A stretch of 64,000 bases of DNA. Source: Streptomyces sp. NRRL F-5123 (lineage in GTDB: Bacteria; Actinomycetota; Actinomycetes; Streptomycetales; Streptomycetaceae). Positions 7,568-18,235 of this stretch are shown piece by piece. Below the pieces are notes generated by a model. The model did no database searches, had not been told where the DNA came from, and saw nothing but the letters and a program-made list of their open reading frames with translations. The stretch is from NCBI RefSeq assembly GCF_000721495.1, contig NZ_JOHY01000003.1, positions 62,001 to 126,000 of the forward strand, in the 5' to 3' direction. Positions within the stretch are counted from its first letter, which is position 1; each line of letters starts with the position of its first letter. The translations under genes were made by a program, and so were the position numbers.

Positions 7568-8777
7568 ATGCCGAAAAGGCCGGTGTGTCGACCGGCTGGT
7601 TGCCGTCCAGCAGGGTGGAATCGCCCATTTCACTCAGAACCAGGGCAAGTGCCCCAAGGACCTCCGCCCGCGCCCCGAGGGCGCCCGGCACCACGGACAG
7701 CCGCTGGGCGGCACTGGGGATCGCGTAACGGGACACGGATTCCCTTATGGGGCCGAGTACCAGCTCACCGGCCTCTGCCAGGTCGCCGCCGAGGACCACC
7801 CGGGAGGGGTTCAGCAGGTTGCACAGGCTCGCCACGCCCATCCCGATGTGCCGCCCGACGTCGCCCGTCACCCGGCGGCAGCCGGGGTCCCCCTCGCGCG
7901 CCAGCTGCACCATCCGCGGGATGCTCAGACCCTCCCCGTGGCTGCCGCGCAGCAGCTCCAGGACGTAGCGGGCGGCGGTGAAGGTCTCCAGGCAGCCGCG
8001 GTTTCCGCAGCGGCAGACCGGGCCCGACTCGTCCAGCGTGATGTGGCCGATCTCGCCCGCCGTGCCGCCCGGACCGCGGTAGATCCGGCCGTCTATCACC
8101 AGGCCCGCGCCGACGCCGCTGGCCACCTTGATGTAGGCGAGGTCCTTGACCCCGCGGCCGCCGCCCCAGACCAGCTCGCCGAGCGCGCCGAGGTTGGCGT
8201 CGTTGTCGACCTGCACCGGGACGCCGAGCCGGTCGGACATCTCCTGGCGCGGATTGATGCCGCTCCAGCCGGGCAGGATGGCCGTCGAGCCGAGCGCGCC
8301 GGTCTCCACGTCGATCGGACCGGGCACGCCGAGGCCGACACCGAGCACCTTGCCGGGACTGATCCCGGTGGACTCCACGAGCCGTGCGACCAGCTGTTCC
8401 GCGCGGTCGAAGCCCTGCGAGGCGGAGGCGTCCACGTCGATCGGCTCGGACTGCTCGGCCAGCACCTGGTGCGCCAGGTTGCCGACGGCGACCCGCAGGT
8501 GGGAGTGGCCGAAATCGACGCCCACGACGATACCGGCGTCCCCGGACAGCGCCACGCTGCGGGCCCGCCGACCTCCCGAGGAGGTCGGCGTGACCTGCAC
8601 CGTCCCGTTGTCCCGCAGCTCACGTACGATGTTGGACACGGTCGCGGCCGACAGGCCGGTGCTGCGGGCGATCTCCGCCTGGGTGAGCGATCCGGCCAGC
8701 CGTACCGCGCGCACGACGCGCTCCAGGTTGGCCCGGTGCAGCGACGACTGCGAGCCCGGTGTCTCCACGACATCCAC
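7566..8777 (-). CDS. rok7B7: ROK-family transcriptional regulator
   Basis: This 403-residue regulator has an N-terminal winged helix-turn-helix (about residues 15-65; LTQAEIARSTGLSAATVSNIV) and a ROK sugar-kinase-like domain. The latter has the phosphate-binding motif GVDFGHSHLRVAVGN, IDVETGALGSTAILPGW, GVGAGLVIDG, GGTAGEIGH and the zinc signature CRCGNRGC. Its position next to xylFGH matches Rok7B7 of S. coelicolor (SCO6008), reported to control the xylose transporter, carbon catabolite repression and antibiotic production. The start is uncertain: GGAG lies only 3 bases before the ATG at 8777, and a GTG nine bases later is an alternative. Autoregulation is suggested by the shared motif upstream. 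Confidence 0.9.
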   Translation of the reverse strand: MDVVETPGSQSSLHRANLERVVRAVRLAGSLTQAEIARSTGLSAATVSNIVRELRDNGTVQVTPTSSGGRRARSVALSGDAGIVVGVDFGHSHLRVAVGNLAHQVLAEQSEPIDVDASASQGFDRAEQLVARLVESTGISPGKVLGVGLGVPGPIDVETGALGSTAILPGWSGINPRQEMSDRLGVPVQVDNDANLGALGELVWGGGRGVKDLAYIKVASGVGAGLVIDGRIYRGPGGTAGEIGHITLDESGPVCRCGNRGCLETFTAARYVLELLRGSHGEGLSIPRMVQLAREGDPGCRRVTGDVGRHIGMGVASLCNLLNPSRVVLGGDLAEAGELVLGPIRESVSRYAIPSAAQRLSVVPGALGARAEVLGALALVLSEMGDSTLLDGNQPVDTPAFSA

Positions 8778-8903
8778 TCCTGCCCGGCAGGCGGCCCGTG
8801 TCCGCCTGCCCGCACGGGACGGGGCCGGCTGGTGCGGCCGGATGGACCCTGATGGCCCCTTGACGGCAGCAGCACACCAGTTGGACCCCGTCGTCTACAA
8901 CAT

Positions 8904-8925
8904 GTGAACTCTAAGTTGAGTGTTT
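8904..8925 (-). promoter_or_regulatory. Candidate autoregulatory operator upstream of rok7B7
   Basis: Two motifs abut here: GTGAACTCTAAGTT (8904-8917) and, on the gene strand, AAACACTCAAC (8925-8915). On the gene strand TAGAGT (8914-8909) could be a -10, so the motif would overlap the promoter. It lies about 130 bases before the start codon. Confidence 0.4.
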
Positions 8926-9000
8926 GGCGTGATGTCCCGTCAAGGGGGAGAACCACACCGTTATCGGAATCCCCGGCTCCGCAGGCTTGCCGGAACGCCG

Positions 9001-9034
9001 AGCGGCGGCCCCGTACGAGGACGGGGCCGCCGCT
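9001..9034 (-). terminator. Terminator of the ngcEFG operon
   Basis: A perfect 14-bp stem (AGCGGCGGCCCCGT at 9001-9014 with its complement at 9021-9034) and the loop ACGAGG stand 38 bases after the ngcG stop. Between it and the gene is a 14-base tandem duplication (9035-9062). Confidence 0.8.
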
Positions 9035-9071
9035 CCGGCAGCCGTTCTCCGGCAGCCGTTCTCCGGGTCCG

Positions 9072-9995
9072 CTACTTGAGCGCCCCCGCGGTGAGCCCGG
9101 CCTGCACCTGGCGCTGGAAGACCACGTAGACGGCCAGCACGGGGAGCATGGCGATCGACAGGCCGGCGAAGAGTCCGCCCCAGTCACCCTGGTAGCCCTG
9201 CTGCACGGCCAGGTCCGCCAGACCCTGGGTGAGCACCCATTTATCCGTGTTGCCCTGGTTCAGCACCAGTGGCAGCAGGTACTGGTTCCACTGCCCGAGG
9301 ACGTTGAAGATCCCGATGCTGATGATGCCGGGCTTGGCCATCGGCACCATGATCTGGAAGAACGTCCTGGTGTGCGACGCGCCGTCCACCAGTGCCGCCT
9401 CGGCCACCGAGGTGGGCAGGGTGCGGAAGAAGGAGGTCATGAAGAAGACCGTGAAGGGCAGCGAGTACGCGATGTAGACCAGGATCAGGCCCGGCAGGGT
9501 GTTGATGATGCCGAGGTTGGTGGTCACGAAGAACAGCGGCACCAGCACCATCACGACCGGGAAGGCCATGCCGGCGACGAAGATGAAGTAGATCAGCCGG
9601 TTGAACGGGAACTCGAACCGCGCCAGCACGTAGGCGGCCATCGACCCGAAGAGCATCGTGCCGAAGGTCGAGAAGCCGACCACGATGATCGTGTTGATGA
9701 AGTACCGGCCCATGTGGGCCTTCGTCCAGGCGTGGGACCAGTTGTCGAAGTGGAAGTGGGTCGGGAAGGACAGCGGGTGGCTGAGGATGTCGCCGGAGCT
9801 CTTGAAGGAGCTCCACAGCGCCCACAGCAGCGGCAGGCCGACCATCAGGCCCCACACCAGCAGGAAGATGTGGCTGAAGGCGTTCAGCACGCCGCCCTCG
9901 CTGTAGCGCCACTTCCAGCGGGAGGCGGAGGTGCTGGGCGAGCCCGGTTTGCGGGGTGCCGACTCCGGGAGCTCGTCGATCGTCTCGGTGGTCAT
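9072..9995 (-). CDS. ngcG: Amino-sugar/chitobiose ABC transporter permease (NgcG-type)
   Basis: This 307-residue MalG-type permease has six predicted membrane segments (first about residues 38-60, IFLLVWGLMVGLPLLWALW). The EAA loop that docks the ATPase is EAALVDGASHTRTFF followed by P and KPG. It forms the import channel with NgcF; the usual shared ATPase (MsiK in Streptomyces) is encoded elsewhere and no ATPase gene is present in this operon. An AGGGG sequence precedes the ATG, and only 10 bases separate it from ngcF. The substrate is inferred from resemblance to NgcEFG and from the dre-like site upstream of the operon. Confidence 0.85.
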   Translation of the reverse strand: MTTETIDELPESAPRKPGSPSTSASRWKWRYSEGGVLNAFSHIFLLVWGLMVGLPLLWALWSSFKSSGDILSHPLSFPTHFHFDNWSHAWTKAHMGRYFINTIIVVGFSTFGTMLFGSMAAYVLARFEFPFNRLIYFIFVAGMAFPVVMVLVPLFFVTTNLGIINTLPGLILVYIAYSLPFTVFFMTSFFRTLPTSVAEAALVDGASHTRTFFQIMVPMAKPGIISIGIFNVLGQWNQYLLPLVLNQGNTDKWVLTQGLADLAVQQGYQGDWGGLFAGLSIAMLPVLAVYVVFQRQVQAGLTAGALK

Positions 9996-10005
9996 CGCGG
10001 AACCC

Positions 10006-10929
10006 CTAGAACTCGATGCGCTCGCGGCGCGACAGCCGCAGCGTCAGTACGGCGAACAGCAGTGTGACGACCAGCATGGCGACACCCATGGCTGCCGCCA
10101 GGCCGTATTGGCTGTTGTCCCGGAAGGCGGTCTTGTACAGCAGCAGCGGCACCACGTCGGTCTTCTCGTCGGGACCGCCGTAGTTGACCGACATCAGCTG
10201 GACGAACGCGAAGGCGTCCATGGCGATGATGCCCATGTACACCCATCCGGTGGCCACGGTGTCCGCCAGCAGCGGCAGGGTGACCTTGAAGAAGGTGACC
10301 GCGCGGCCCGCCCCGTCCAGCAGCGAGGCCTCGTAGATCTCGGTCGGGATGGAGGCCATGCCCGCCGAGAAGAGCACCACGTAGAAGCCGACGTTCGCCC
10401 ACACCATCACGGCCATGATGCAGCCGAGGGCGAGGTGCGGGTCGCCGAGCCAGGACTGGGTCAGCGAGCTGAGGCCGACGTTCGACAGCAGGGCGTTGAG
10501 CACGCCCTCGTCGGGGTCGGGGTTGTAGATCTGCTGCCACAGGATGGCGATCACGGTGACCGACAGCACCTGCGGGAAGAAGAAGATGATCTTGTACGCG
10601 CCCGAGCCCCGGACGCCGGTGACCGACGCGCCTCTGCGCCGGCCACCGACGTTGAGCATGAAAGCGAAGAACAGACCGAGTGCCAGCGTCACGACCGGCA
10701 CGATCAGCAGCAGCAGCACGTTGTGCCACAGCGACTGCCAGAAGAGGTGATTGTGAATGATCTTCCGGTAGTTCTCGAAGCCGATGTAGTGCTTGTCGGG
10801 TGTGAGTCCGGTCCAGTCCGTCATGGAGATCTGGAAGTCCTGGACGAATGGCGAGATCACGAAGACCCCGTACAGCGCTACAGGAATCGCCAGAAATCCG
10901 ATGATGAACCGGTACTTGCCGTGTCGCAT
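10006..10929 (-). CDS. ngcF: Amino-sugar/chitobiose ABC transporter permease (NgcF-type)
   Basis: This 307-residue MalF-type permease starts at MRHGKYRFIIGFLAIPVALYG, the first membrane segment, and has the EAA motif EASLLDGAGRAVTFF followed by VTLPLLADT. The start at 10929 was preferred over an upstream extension to 11022 because the extension is Pro/Ser-rich and not family-like, although the Shine-Dalgarno is weak. It lies 43 bases after ngcE and 10 bases before ngcG in one operon. It pairs with NgcG to form the membrane channel. Confidence 0.85.
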   Translation of the reverse strand: MRHGKYRFIIGFLAIPVALYGVFVISPFVQDFQISMTDWTGLTPDKHYIGFENYRKIIHNHLFWQSLWHNVLLLLIVPVVTLALGLFFAFMLNVGGRRRGASVTGVRGSGAYKIIFFFPQVLSVTVIAILWQQIYNPDPDEGVLNALLSNVGLSSLTQSWLGDPHLALGCIMAVMVWANVGFYVVLFSAGMASIPTEIYEASLLDGAGRAVTFFKVTLPLLADTVATGWVYMGIIAMDAFAFVQLMSVNYGGPDEKTDVVPLLLYKTAFRDNSQYGLAAAMGVAMLVVTLLFAVLTLRLSRRERIEF

Positions 10930-10972
10930 GTCGCCGGTCGCTCTCGTCTCAGCCGTTAGAGGGGAATGCGGA

Positions 10973-12400
10973 TCAGACGTGCTTGAACTTGGGCACGGAC
11001 GAGTCCTTCTTGGTGTCGTCACAGGCCTTCTGGGCCTGCTCGATCCACTGCGCCGCCTTGATCTGCCCGGTCAGCAGCTTCGCGGTCAGGTTGCCGAGGG
11101 TCTCGTTGTTGAGTTTCTTGTACCAGTCCTGGATGCGCGCGTTGAGCACGTTGGGACCGGCGGCCTTGAGCGCCGCGCTCGCCGAGGCCAGACCCGGGGT
11201 GAGGGTCAGACCCTCGGAGGAGCCGGAGACGCAGGTGAGCGACTTGATGGTGTTGGTGAAGTTGTCCGTCTGCTGCTTCGACAGCATGATGCGGAGCAGC
11301 TCCATACCGCCGGTCGGGTTCTTGCCGTTGGCAGCGACGATGAACGGCTCGCCTGCGGCCGCGTAGACGGTGCCGAAGGGCAGCTTGTCGCTCGGGCCAC
11401 CGCCGACCAGCGGGCCGACCGCGAGGTCGAAGTCCTTGGGCATGGTCGGGGCGGCCTCGTTCTCCACCCACGAGCCGTCGGCCACCAGGGCGGCCTTGCC
11501 CTTCGTCCAGTCGGTCTGCATCTGGATGTGGGTCTTGCCCTCGGAGCCGGTCAGGAAGAGCTTCTTGGCCGCCAGTTCCTCGTAGTACTCCACGACCTGC
11601 TTGACCGCGTCGACCTGGAGGGCGCCGTCCTCCAGGTCGTCGATCGCGTTGAGGACGTCCTTGCCGCCGACCTTGCCGAACTGGTGGAACATGTCGAAGT
11701 GCACGTAGTACGGGTACTTGCCCGGGTACGTGAACAGCGCGATGCCGGCGGCCTTGGCCTTGGCGCCGAGCGCGACGGCCTCGTCGAAGGTCTGCGGGTA
11801 GGTCCAGCCCTTCTCCTTGAAGAGCTTGTTGCTGTACCAGCTGCCGTAGACGGTGAAGGCGTAGTTCAGCGCGTACATCTGCTGCGAGCCGAACTGGCCC
11901 TGCTCGACCGTGCCGGCGATCAGGACGTCGCGGACCTTCTTCGACGGGTCGTCGATGGTCGGCGCGTCGAGCAGCGGGGTGAGGTCGAGGAGCTTGTTCT
12001 CCTTGGCCAGGGCCGCGGTGTCGAGGTTGTCGGCACCGGAGTTGTCCATGAAGTCCGGCGGCGTGTTGTTGGCGAAGCGCGGCTGCAGCTTCGGGCCGAT
12101 GCCCTGCGTGCCGGTGTGCTTCACCGTGGTGCCGTAGGTCTTGTTGTACTGCGCCTCGGCGGCCTTGATGTAGTCGTCGCCGAAGCCGCCCTTGAAGACG
12201 AATGCCTCAAGCGGCGCGCCGTTCTTGACACCGAGCGGATTGCTGGCCGACTTCGTGCCGGCGGGGGCCGGCTTCTTCTTGTCGGAGTCCCCGCCGCTGG
12301 ACGTGGCGCACGCCGTCAGCACCGACGCCGACGGAATCGCCACCACGCCGATCGCCATCGCCCGCTTGATTGCATCGCGCCGGTTGATCTCGGATCCCAT
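10973..12400 (-). CDS. ngcE: ABC transporter substrate-binding lipoprotein, NgcE-type (GlcNAc/chitobiose)
   Basis: This 475-residue extracytoplasmic lipoprotein belongs to the carbohydrate-binding family 1. The N-terminus NRRDAIKRAMAIG carries twin arginines and the lipobox is LTAC, so it is probably a Tat-exported lipoprotein. The mature domain (EAFVFKGGFGDDYIKAAEAQ onward) resembles NgcE of S. olivaceoviridis and the S. coelicolor orthologue (SCO6005), which bind N-acetylglucosamine and N,N'-diacetylchitobiose. The ATG at 12400 has GCGAGGA about 8 bases upstream; the frame is open to 12742 but that leader is not conserved in character. First gene of ngcEFG; a dre-like site lies 183-198 bases upstream. 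Confidence 0.85.
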   Translation of the reverse strand: MGSEINRRDAIKRAMAIGVVAIPSASVLTACATSSGGDSDKKKPAPAGTKSASNPLGVKNGAPLEAFVFKGGFGDDYIKAAEAQYNKTYGTTVKHTGTQGIGPKLQPRFANNTPPDFMDNSGADNLDTAALAKENKLLDLTPLLDAPTIDDPSKKVRDVLIAGTVEQGQFGSQQMYALNYAFTVYGSWYSNKLFKEKGWTYPQTFDEAVALGAKAKAAGIALFTYPGKYPYYVHFDMFHQFGKVGGKDVLNAIDDLEDGALQVDAVKQVVEYYEELAAKKLFLTGSEGKTHIQMQTDWTKGKAALVADGSWVENEAAPTMPKDFDLAVGPLVGGGPSDKLPFGTVYAAAGEPFIVAANGKNPTGGMELLRIMLSKQQTDNFTNTIKSLTCVSGSSEGLTLTPGLASASAALKAAGPNVLNARIQDWYKKLNNETLGNLTAKLLTGQIKAAQWIEQAQKACDDTKKDSSVPKFKHV

Positions 12401-12550
12401 GCTCAAGTCCTCGCCTTCTCCAGGACTCATGCGGTGCAGCGACACCCGCCGACGACCGCGAACGTTGAAGCTTGAGTGAAACCGTGCATCCAGTGAGGCA
12501 GGGACGCTATCCGAACACCGGCTGCGCCGGCTTGCCGATTCCCCCGCCCG

Positions 12551-12570
12551 AACCTGCTCAGAAGCAGGTT
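12551..12570. promoter_or_regulatory. Hairpin/operator-like inverted repeat upstream of ngcE
   Basis: AACCTGCT and AGCAGGTT form perfect 8-base arms with a 4-base spacer, 12 bases from the dre-like site. It could be a second regulator's operator or a leader hairpin. Confidence 0.4.
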
Positions 12571-12582
12571 CCTTGGACGCCG

Positions 12583-12598
12583 ACAGGTATAGTCCACT
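12583..12598. promoter_or_regulatory. DasR-responsive element (dre)-like site upstream of ngcE
   Basis: ACAGGTATAGTCCACT matches the palindromic DasR consensus ACTGGTCTAGACCANT at all but three positions, counting the degenerate position as free. DasR is the GntR-family GlcNAc-phosphate sensor that controls chitin and GlcNAc uptake in Streptomyces. The site fits the predicted amino-sugar substrate of the operon that follows. Confidence 0.6.
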
Positions 12599-12749
12599 TC
12601 TCTCCGGCAGGGCAAGATCAAGTGCGTGTTTGGGCGGCAAGCTTTCCCGAGTTGAGACCTGTCCGAAATATGGGACAGCAAAACTGCAGGTCAGAGCAAT
12701 GCCAGCGGGCCGATGGCGGACGATCGACCGATTGGCTCGCACAAAACGG

Positions 12750-12786
12750 ACGGACCGCGTCCCCCGACAAGGGGAACGCGGTCCGT
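12750..12786 (-). terminator. Terminator of acnA
   Basis: Arms 12750-12765 and 12771-12786 pair over 16 bases with one mismatch around the loop GACAA. On the acnA strand the hairpin is followed by CCGTTTTGTG, a short T run, which makes a convincing intrinsic terminator 38 bases after the stop. Confidence 0.85.
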
Positions 12787-12823
12787 GTTACTCGCGAGTT
12801 ACAACAGCCGTGGAGGCGCTGTC

Positions 12824-15670
<2,847 letters not shown>

Positions 15671-15791
15671 TCATGTGGGGCCACGGTGTCCGGGCTCCCG
15701 CCTTGCGCCGGACGGGTGGCGCGATGGTACGAAAGGGGATGACGGGACGTCATGTCCCTTTGCGCACAAGCCACCCTGGGGGGACCGCCAC

Positions 15792-16613
15792 ATGCAGGCC
15801 GGAGTAGCACTCACCGCCTACCTAGTCAACGAATCCCGGGCCCGGCGGCCCGAGCTGGCTGCCGATCCGCTGGCCGCGGCATGGATCCCGGAGCCCGACC
15901 GGCCGGGGGTGAAGGAGCTGTGGCAGGGCTTCGCGGACACCGTCTACCCGCACGACGACCTGGTCGTCGCGCTGCGTGGCCGCTTCATCGCGGACGTGCT
16001 CGCCGAGGCGCTCGCCACGGATCCAGACACGGTGCTGGTGGTGTGCGGCGCGGGCTTCTCCTCCTACCCCTGGCTGCTGCCCTTCCGCACCGCCGTCGAG
16101 GTCGACCTGCCGGACATGGCCGCCGCCAAGGAGCACCGTGCCGCCGAGCTGACGGCCGAGGGGACCCTGCCGCGCCGCGAGGTGCGGCACCTCGGGGCCG
16201 ATCTGGGCAGCGCCGCCGACCGGGACGCGGTGGCCGCCGCCGTGCGGGAGCTGTCCGCCGGGCGACCGGTGGCCTACGTCGTGGAGGGCGTGCTGTTCTA
16301 CCTGCCGCCCGCGGACGCGCTCGCGGTGGCCGGGCTGGGCGCGGACTTCGGCGGCACCTCGGTGAGCGCGGTGAGCTACTGGCCGGCCGCGGCGTCCGGC
16401 AGCCGGGTGCTGGCCGCGCAGCGGGAGTGGTTCCGCAGCCGCGCGGTGCCGCCGGAGGCGTCGTACCAGACCAACGCGGAGCTGACCGGGCTGTTCGGGC
16501 GCCCGCTGCGGGACCTGGGGCCGGAGGACCTCCAGCGCCGCTATCTGGGGGGCGTGCAGGTGCCGGAGTCCGAGCTGATCCCGGAGTACGTCGCCGTGGC
16601 GGTGGCCGGATGA
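15792..16613 (+). CDS. Class I SAM-dependent methyltransferase, PPM1/Tcmp (COG3315) type
   Basis: This 273-residue protein belongs to the leucine-carboxyl-methyltransferase-like group that includes polyketide O-methyltransferases. SAM-binding motif I is VVCGAGFSSYPW, followed by the acidic VEVDLPDM and the conserved VVEGVLFYLP. The N-terminal TAYLVNESRARRPELAADPLA is also characteristic (normally with R near A-x-x-R). The ATG at 15792 has a run of GGGGGGA 7 bases upstream. The stop overlaps the next gene by 4 bases (ATGA), so the two are coupled. The substrate is unknown; no polyketide genes are nearby. Confidence 0.75.
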   Translation: MQAGVALTAYLVNESRARRPELAADPLAAAWIPEPDRPGVKELWQGFADTVYPHDDLVVALRGRFIADVLAEALATDPDTVLVVCGAGFSSYPWLLPFRTAVEVDLPDMAAAKEHRAAELTAEGTLPRREVRHLGADLGSAADRDAVAAAVRELSAGRPVAYVVEGVLFYLPPADALAVAGLGADFGGTSVSAVSYWPAAASGSRVLAAQREWFRSRAVPPEASYQTNAELTGLFGRPLRDLGPEDLQRRYLGGVQVPESELIPEYVAVAVAG

Positions 16614-17965
16614 GCGGGTCCGTACCGCCCGCGCCGGGGCCTGAGGGCACGCCGGGGGGCGCCGCGTACCCGGTGCTGCACCTGCAGAGCCGCGCCTATC
16701 CGCTGCACCACAGCTCCCCCGGCGCGGTCCTGGAGCCGCTGCCCGTGCCGGGGCTGGGCGACCTGCGGCCGGTCGCGGGGACCCTGCGCACGCTGGCCTA
16801 CAATCCGGACGGCACCGTGGAGATCGACCTGACGCCGCTGATCGGCCGCGCGGTGTCGCTGCCGGGCACCGAGATCGTCGCCTGCCACGCCCGGGTCCTG
16901 ACCGCCGGCACGATCCTGGTCGTCTACGCGCTGCGGCACGAGCAGGATCTGCGCGCTCTCGACCTCGCGGCGCTCGACGCACTGGACGCCGAGGTCAACC
17001 GGAGCCTGCGGGAGGCGGACGCGCCGCTGCTCACGGCGGTGCTCGCGGCCGCGGTGAACAGCGGGCTGCTCCGGGACGTCGCGCTGCGGCCGGACCTCGC
17101 GCTGAGCGGCGAGCAGTCGCCCGTCGACCGCCGGTCCGCCCGCTACAACTGCCACCTCGTCACCCAGGACCCGCCGTGGGCACCCGACCCGCGGGTGCCG
17201 GAGCTGATCGCGGGTCCCGGCTGCCGGATCCTGTTGCCGTACACCTACGCCTGGGACGCCGACCCGGCCGTGCCGCTGGACGACCTGCTCGCCATGACCG
17301 AGCCGACCGACATCGCCGTGGCCCAGCAGTCGCTGCTGATCGGGGCGCTCACAGCGGGGCGCTGGGTGCTGGCGGACCTCGCCCACGGGCACCCGGAAGG
17401 CACCGACGTGCACGCCTTCCGCCGCTTCCTGGACGGGCTGTGGGCCGACTTCCACCACCTCGACGGCTACCGCATGGAGTCGACGCAGACGCACCGTGCG
17501 AGCTACCTCTCCGCGCGCCAGGTGATCGGCCTCGACGACACGCAGGAGCGGGCCGACCGGCTGCTCGGCTACGTCAGCAACTCGCTGCAGGCCGCCTCGT
17601 CGCAACGGGCGGAGGAGCTGGACACCCGGCTCAACCGGGTGGCCGCGGCGCTGGCCGTGGTGAGCGCCGCGTCGTTCGGCCTGGACATAGCGGTCTTCCT
17701 GCTGCCGCAGGTCTCGCTCGCGACCAAGCTGGGCGTGGTCACGGGCCTGATCGGGCTGGCGCTGTCGTGCCTGATGGCCGTGATCGTGCCACGGATCAGG
17801 CGCGCCCCTGCCGTCGCCGCCCGCCGCCGGTCGGCCGCCCGCCGGGCGGCGCGGGAGGCCCGGCAGGCCGTGGCCGGGGCCGCCGCCGCGCTGCCGGGAG
17901 CCGCCGCGGCGCTGCCGGGAGCCGAGCCGGGCGGCGGGGCGGCGGCCGTGCCGAACGAGGGGTGA
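16610..17965 (+). CDS. Hypothetical protein with C-terminal pair of membrane segments (CorA-like architecture)
   Basis: I do not recognise the family. The 451-residue product has a large soluble N-terminal region (about 1-340), a helical stretch LLGYVSNSLQAASSQRAEELDTRL, then two membrane segments (about 355-378, VVSAASFGLDIAVFLLP, and 385-405, LGVVTGLIGLALSCLMAVI). A long basic Ala/Arg tail follows. A big cytoplasmic domain, a long helix and two closing transmembrane helices resemble the layout of CorA-type channels, but the GxN signature is not seen. It is translationally coupled to the methyltransferase. Any joint function is conjecture. The last 40 residues are low-complexity Ala/Gly/Pro. 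Confidence 0.7.
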   Translation: MSGSVPPAPGPEGTPGGAAYPVLHLQSRAYPLHHSSPGAVLEPLPVPGLGDLRPVAGTLRTLAYNPDGTVEIDLTPLIGRAVSLPGTEIVACHARVLTAGTILVVYALRHEQDLRALDLAALDALDAEVNRSLREADAPLLTAVLAAAVNSGLLRDVALRPDLALSGEQSPVDRRSARYNCHLVTQDPPWAPDPRVPELIAGPGCRILLPYTYAWDADPAVPLDDLLAMTEPTDIAVAQQSLLIGALTAGRWVLADLAHGHPEGTDVHAFRRFLDGLWADFHHLDGYRMESTQTHRASYLSARQVIGLDDTQERADRLLGYVSNSLQAASSQRAEELDTRLNRVAAALAVVSAASFGLDIAVFLLPQVSLATKLGVVTGLIGLALSCLMAVIVPRIRRAPAVAARRRSAARRAAREARQAVAGAAAALPGAAAALPGAEPGGGAAAVPNEG

Positions 17966-18207
17966 GCGGATGCCGGGCTTCACCCGGACGGCTGCGGGCG
18001 GCGAAGCGGGGAAGACGGACCGGGGAGCGCGGGGATCCCGGTGCGGCCACGGCGTGGCACGCGGCGGCCCCGCTGGTCAGCCCGGGTGTGACGGCTGGTG
18101 CGGAGGTTGCGTGCGGGAAGCGCGTGGATACGGTGGATCCGTCGGCACCAGCGGACACGCCACCTGCGTATGGGGCACGCCACGAATGGCGGTACCGGCG
18201 TTGCCTC

Positions 18208-18223
18208 ATCTCATATATGAGAT
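18208..18223. promoter_or_regulatory. 16-base perfect palindrome at the HTH-MurA start
   Basis: ATCTCATATATGAGAT ends 12 bases before the ATG. It is strikingly AT-rich for this DNA and would overlap the -10 region and start of a short-leader transcript. It is the natural target for the XRE-type HTH encoded by the gene that follows. The 270-base gap before the gene holds nothing else recognisable. Confidence 0.6.
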
Positions 18224-18235
18224 AGGGTCACTGTC

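Noticed and set aside
9035..9062. Two tandem copies of a 14-base unit after ngcG
   Set aside because: Only two copies, with no spacer pattern or likely function; noted with the terminator and not treated as a separate system.
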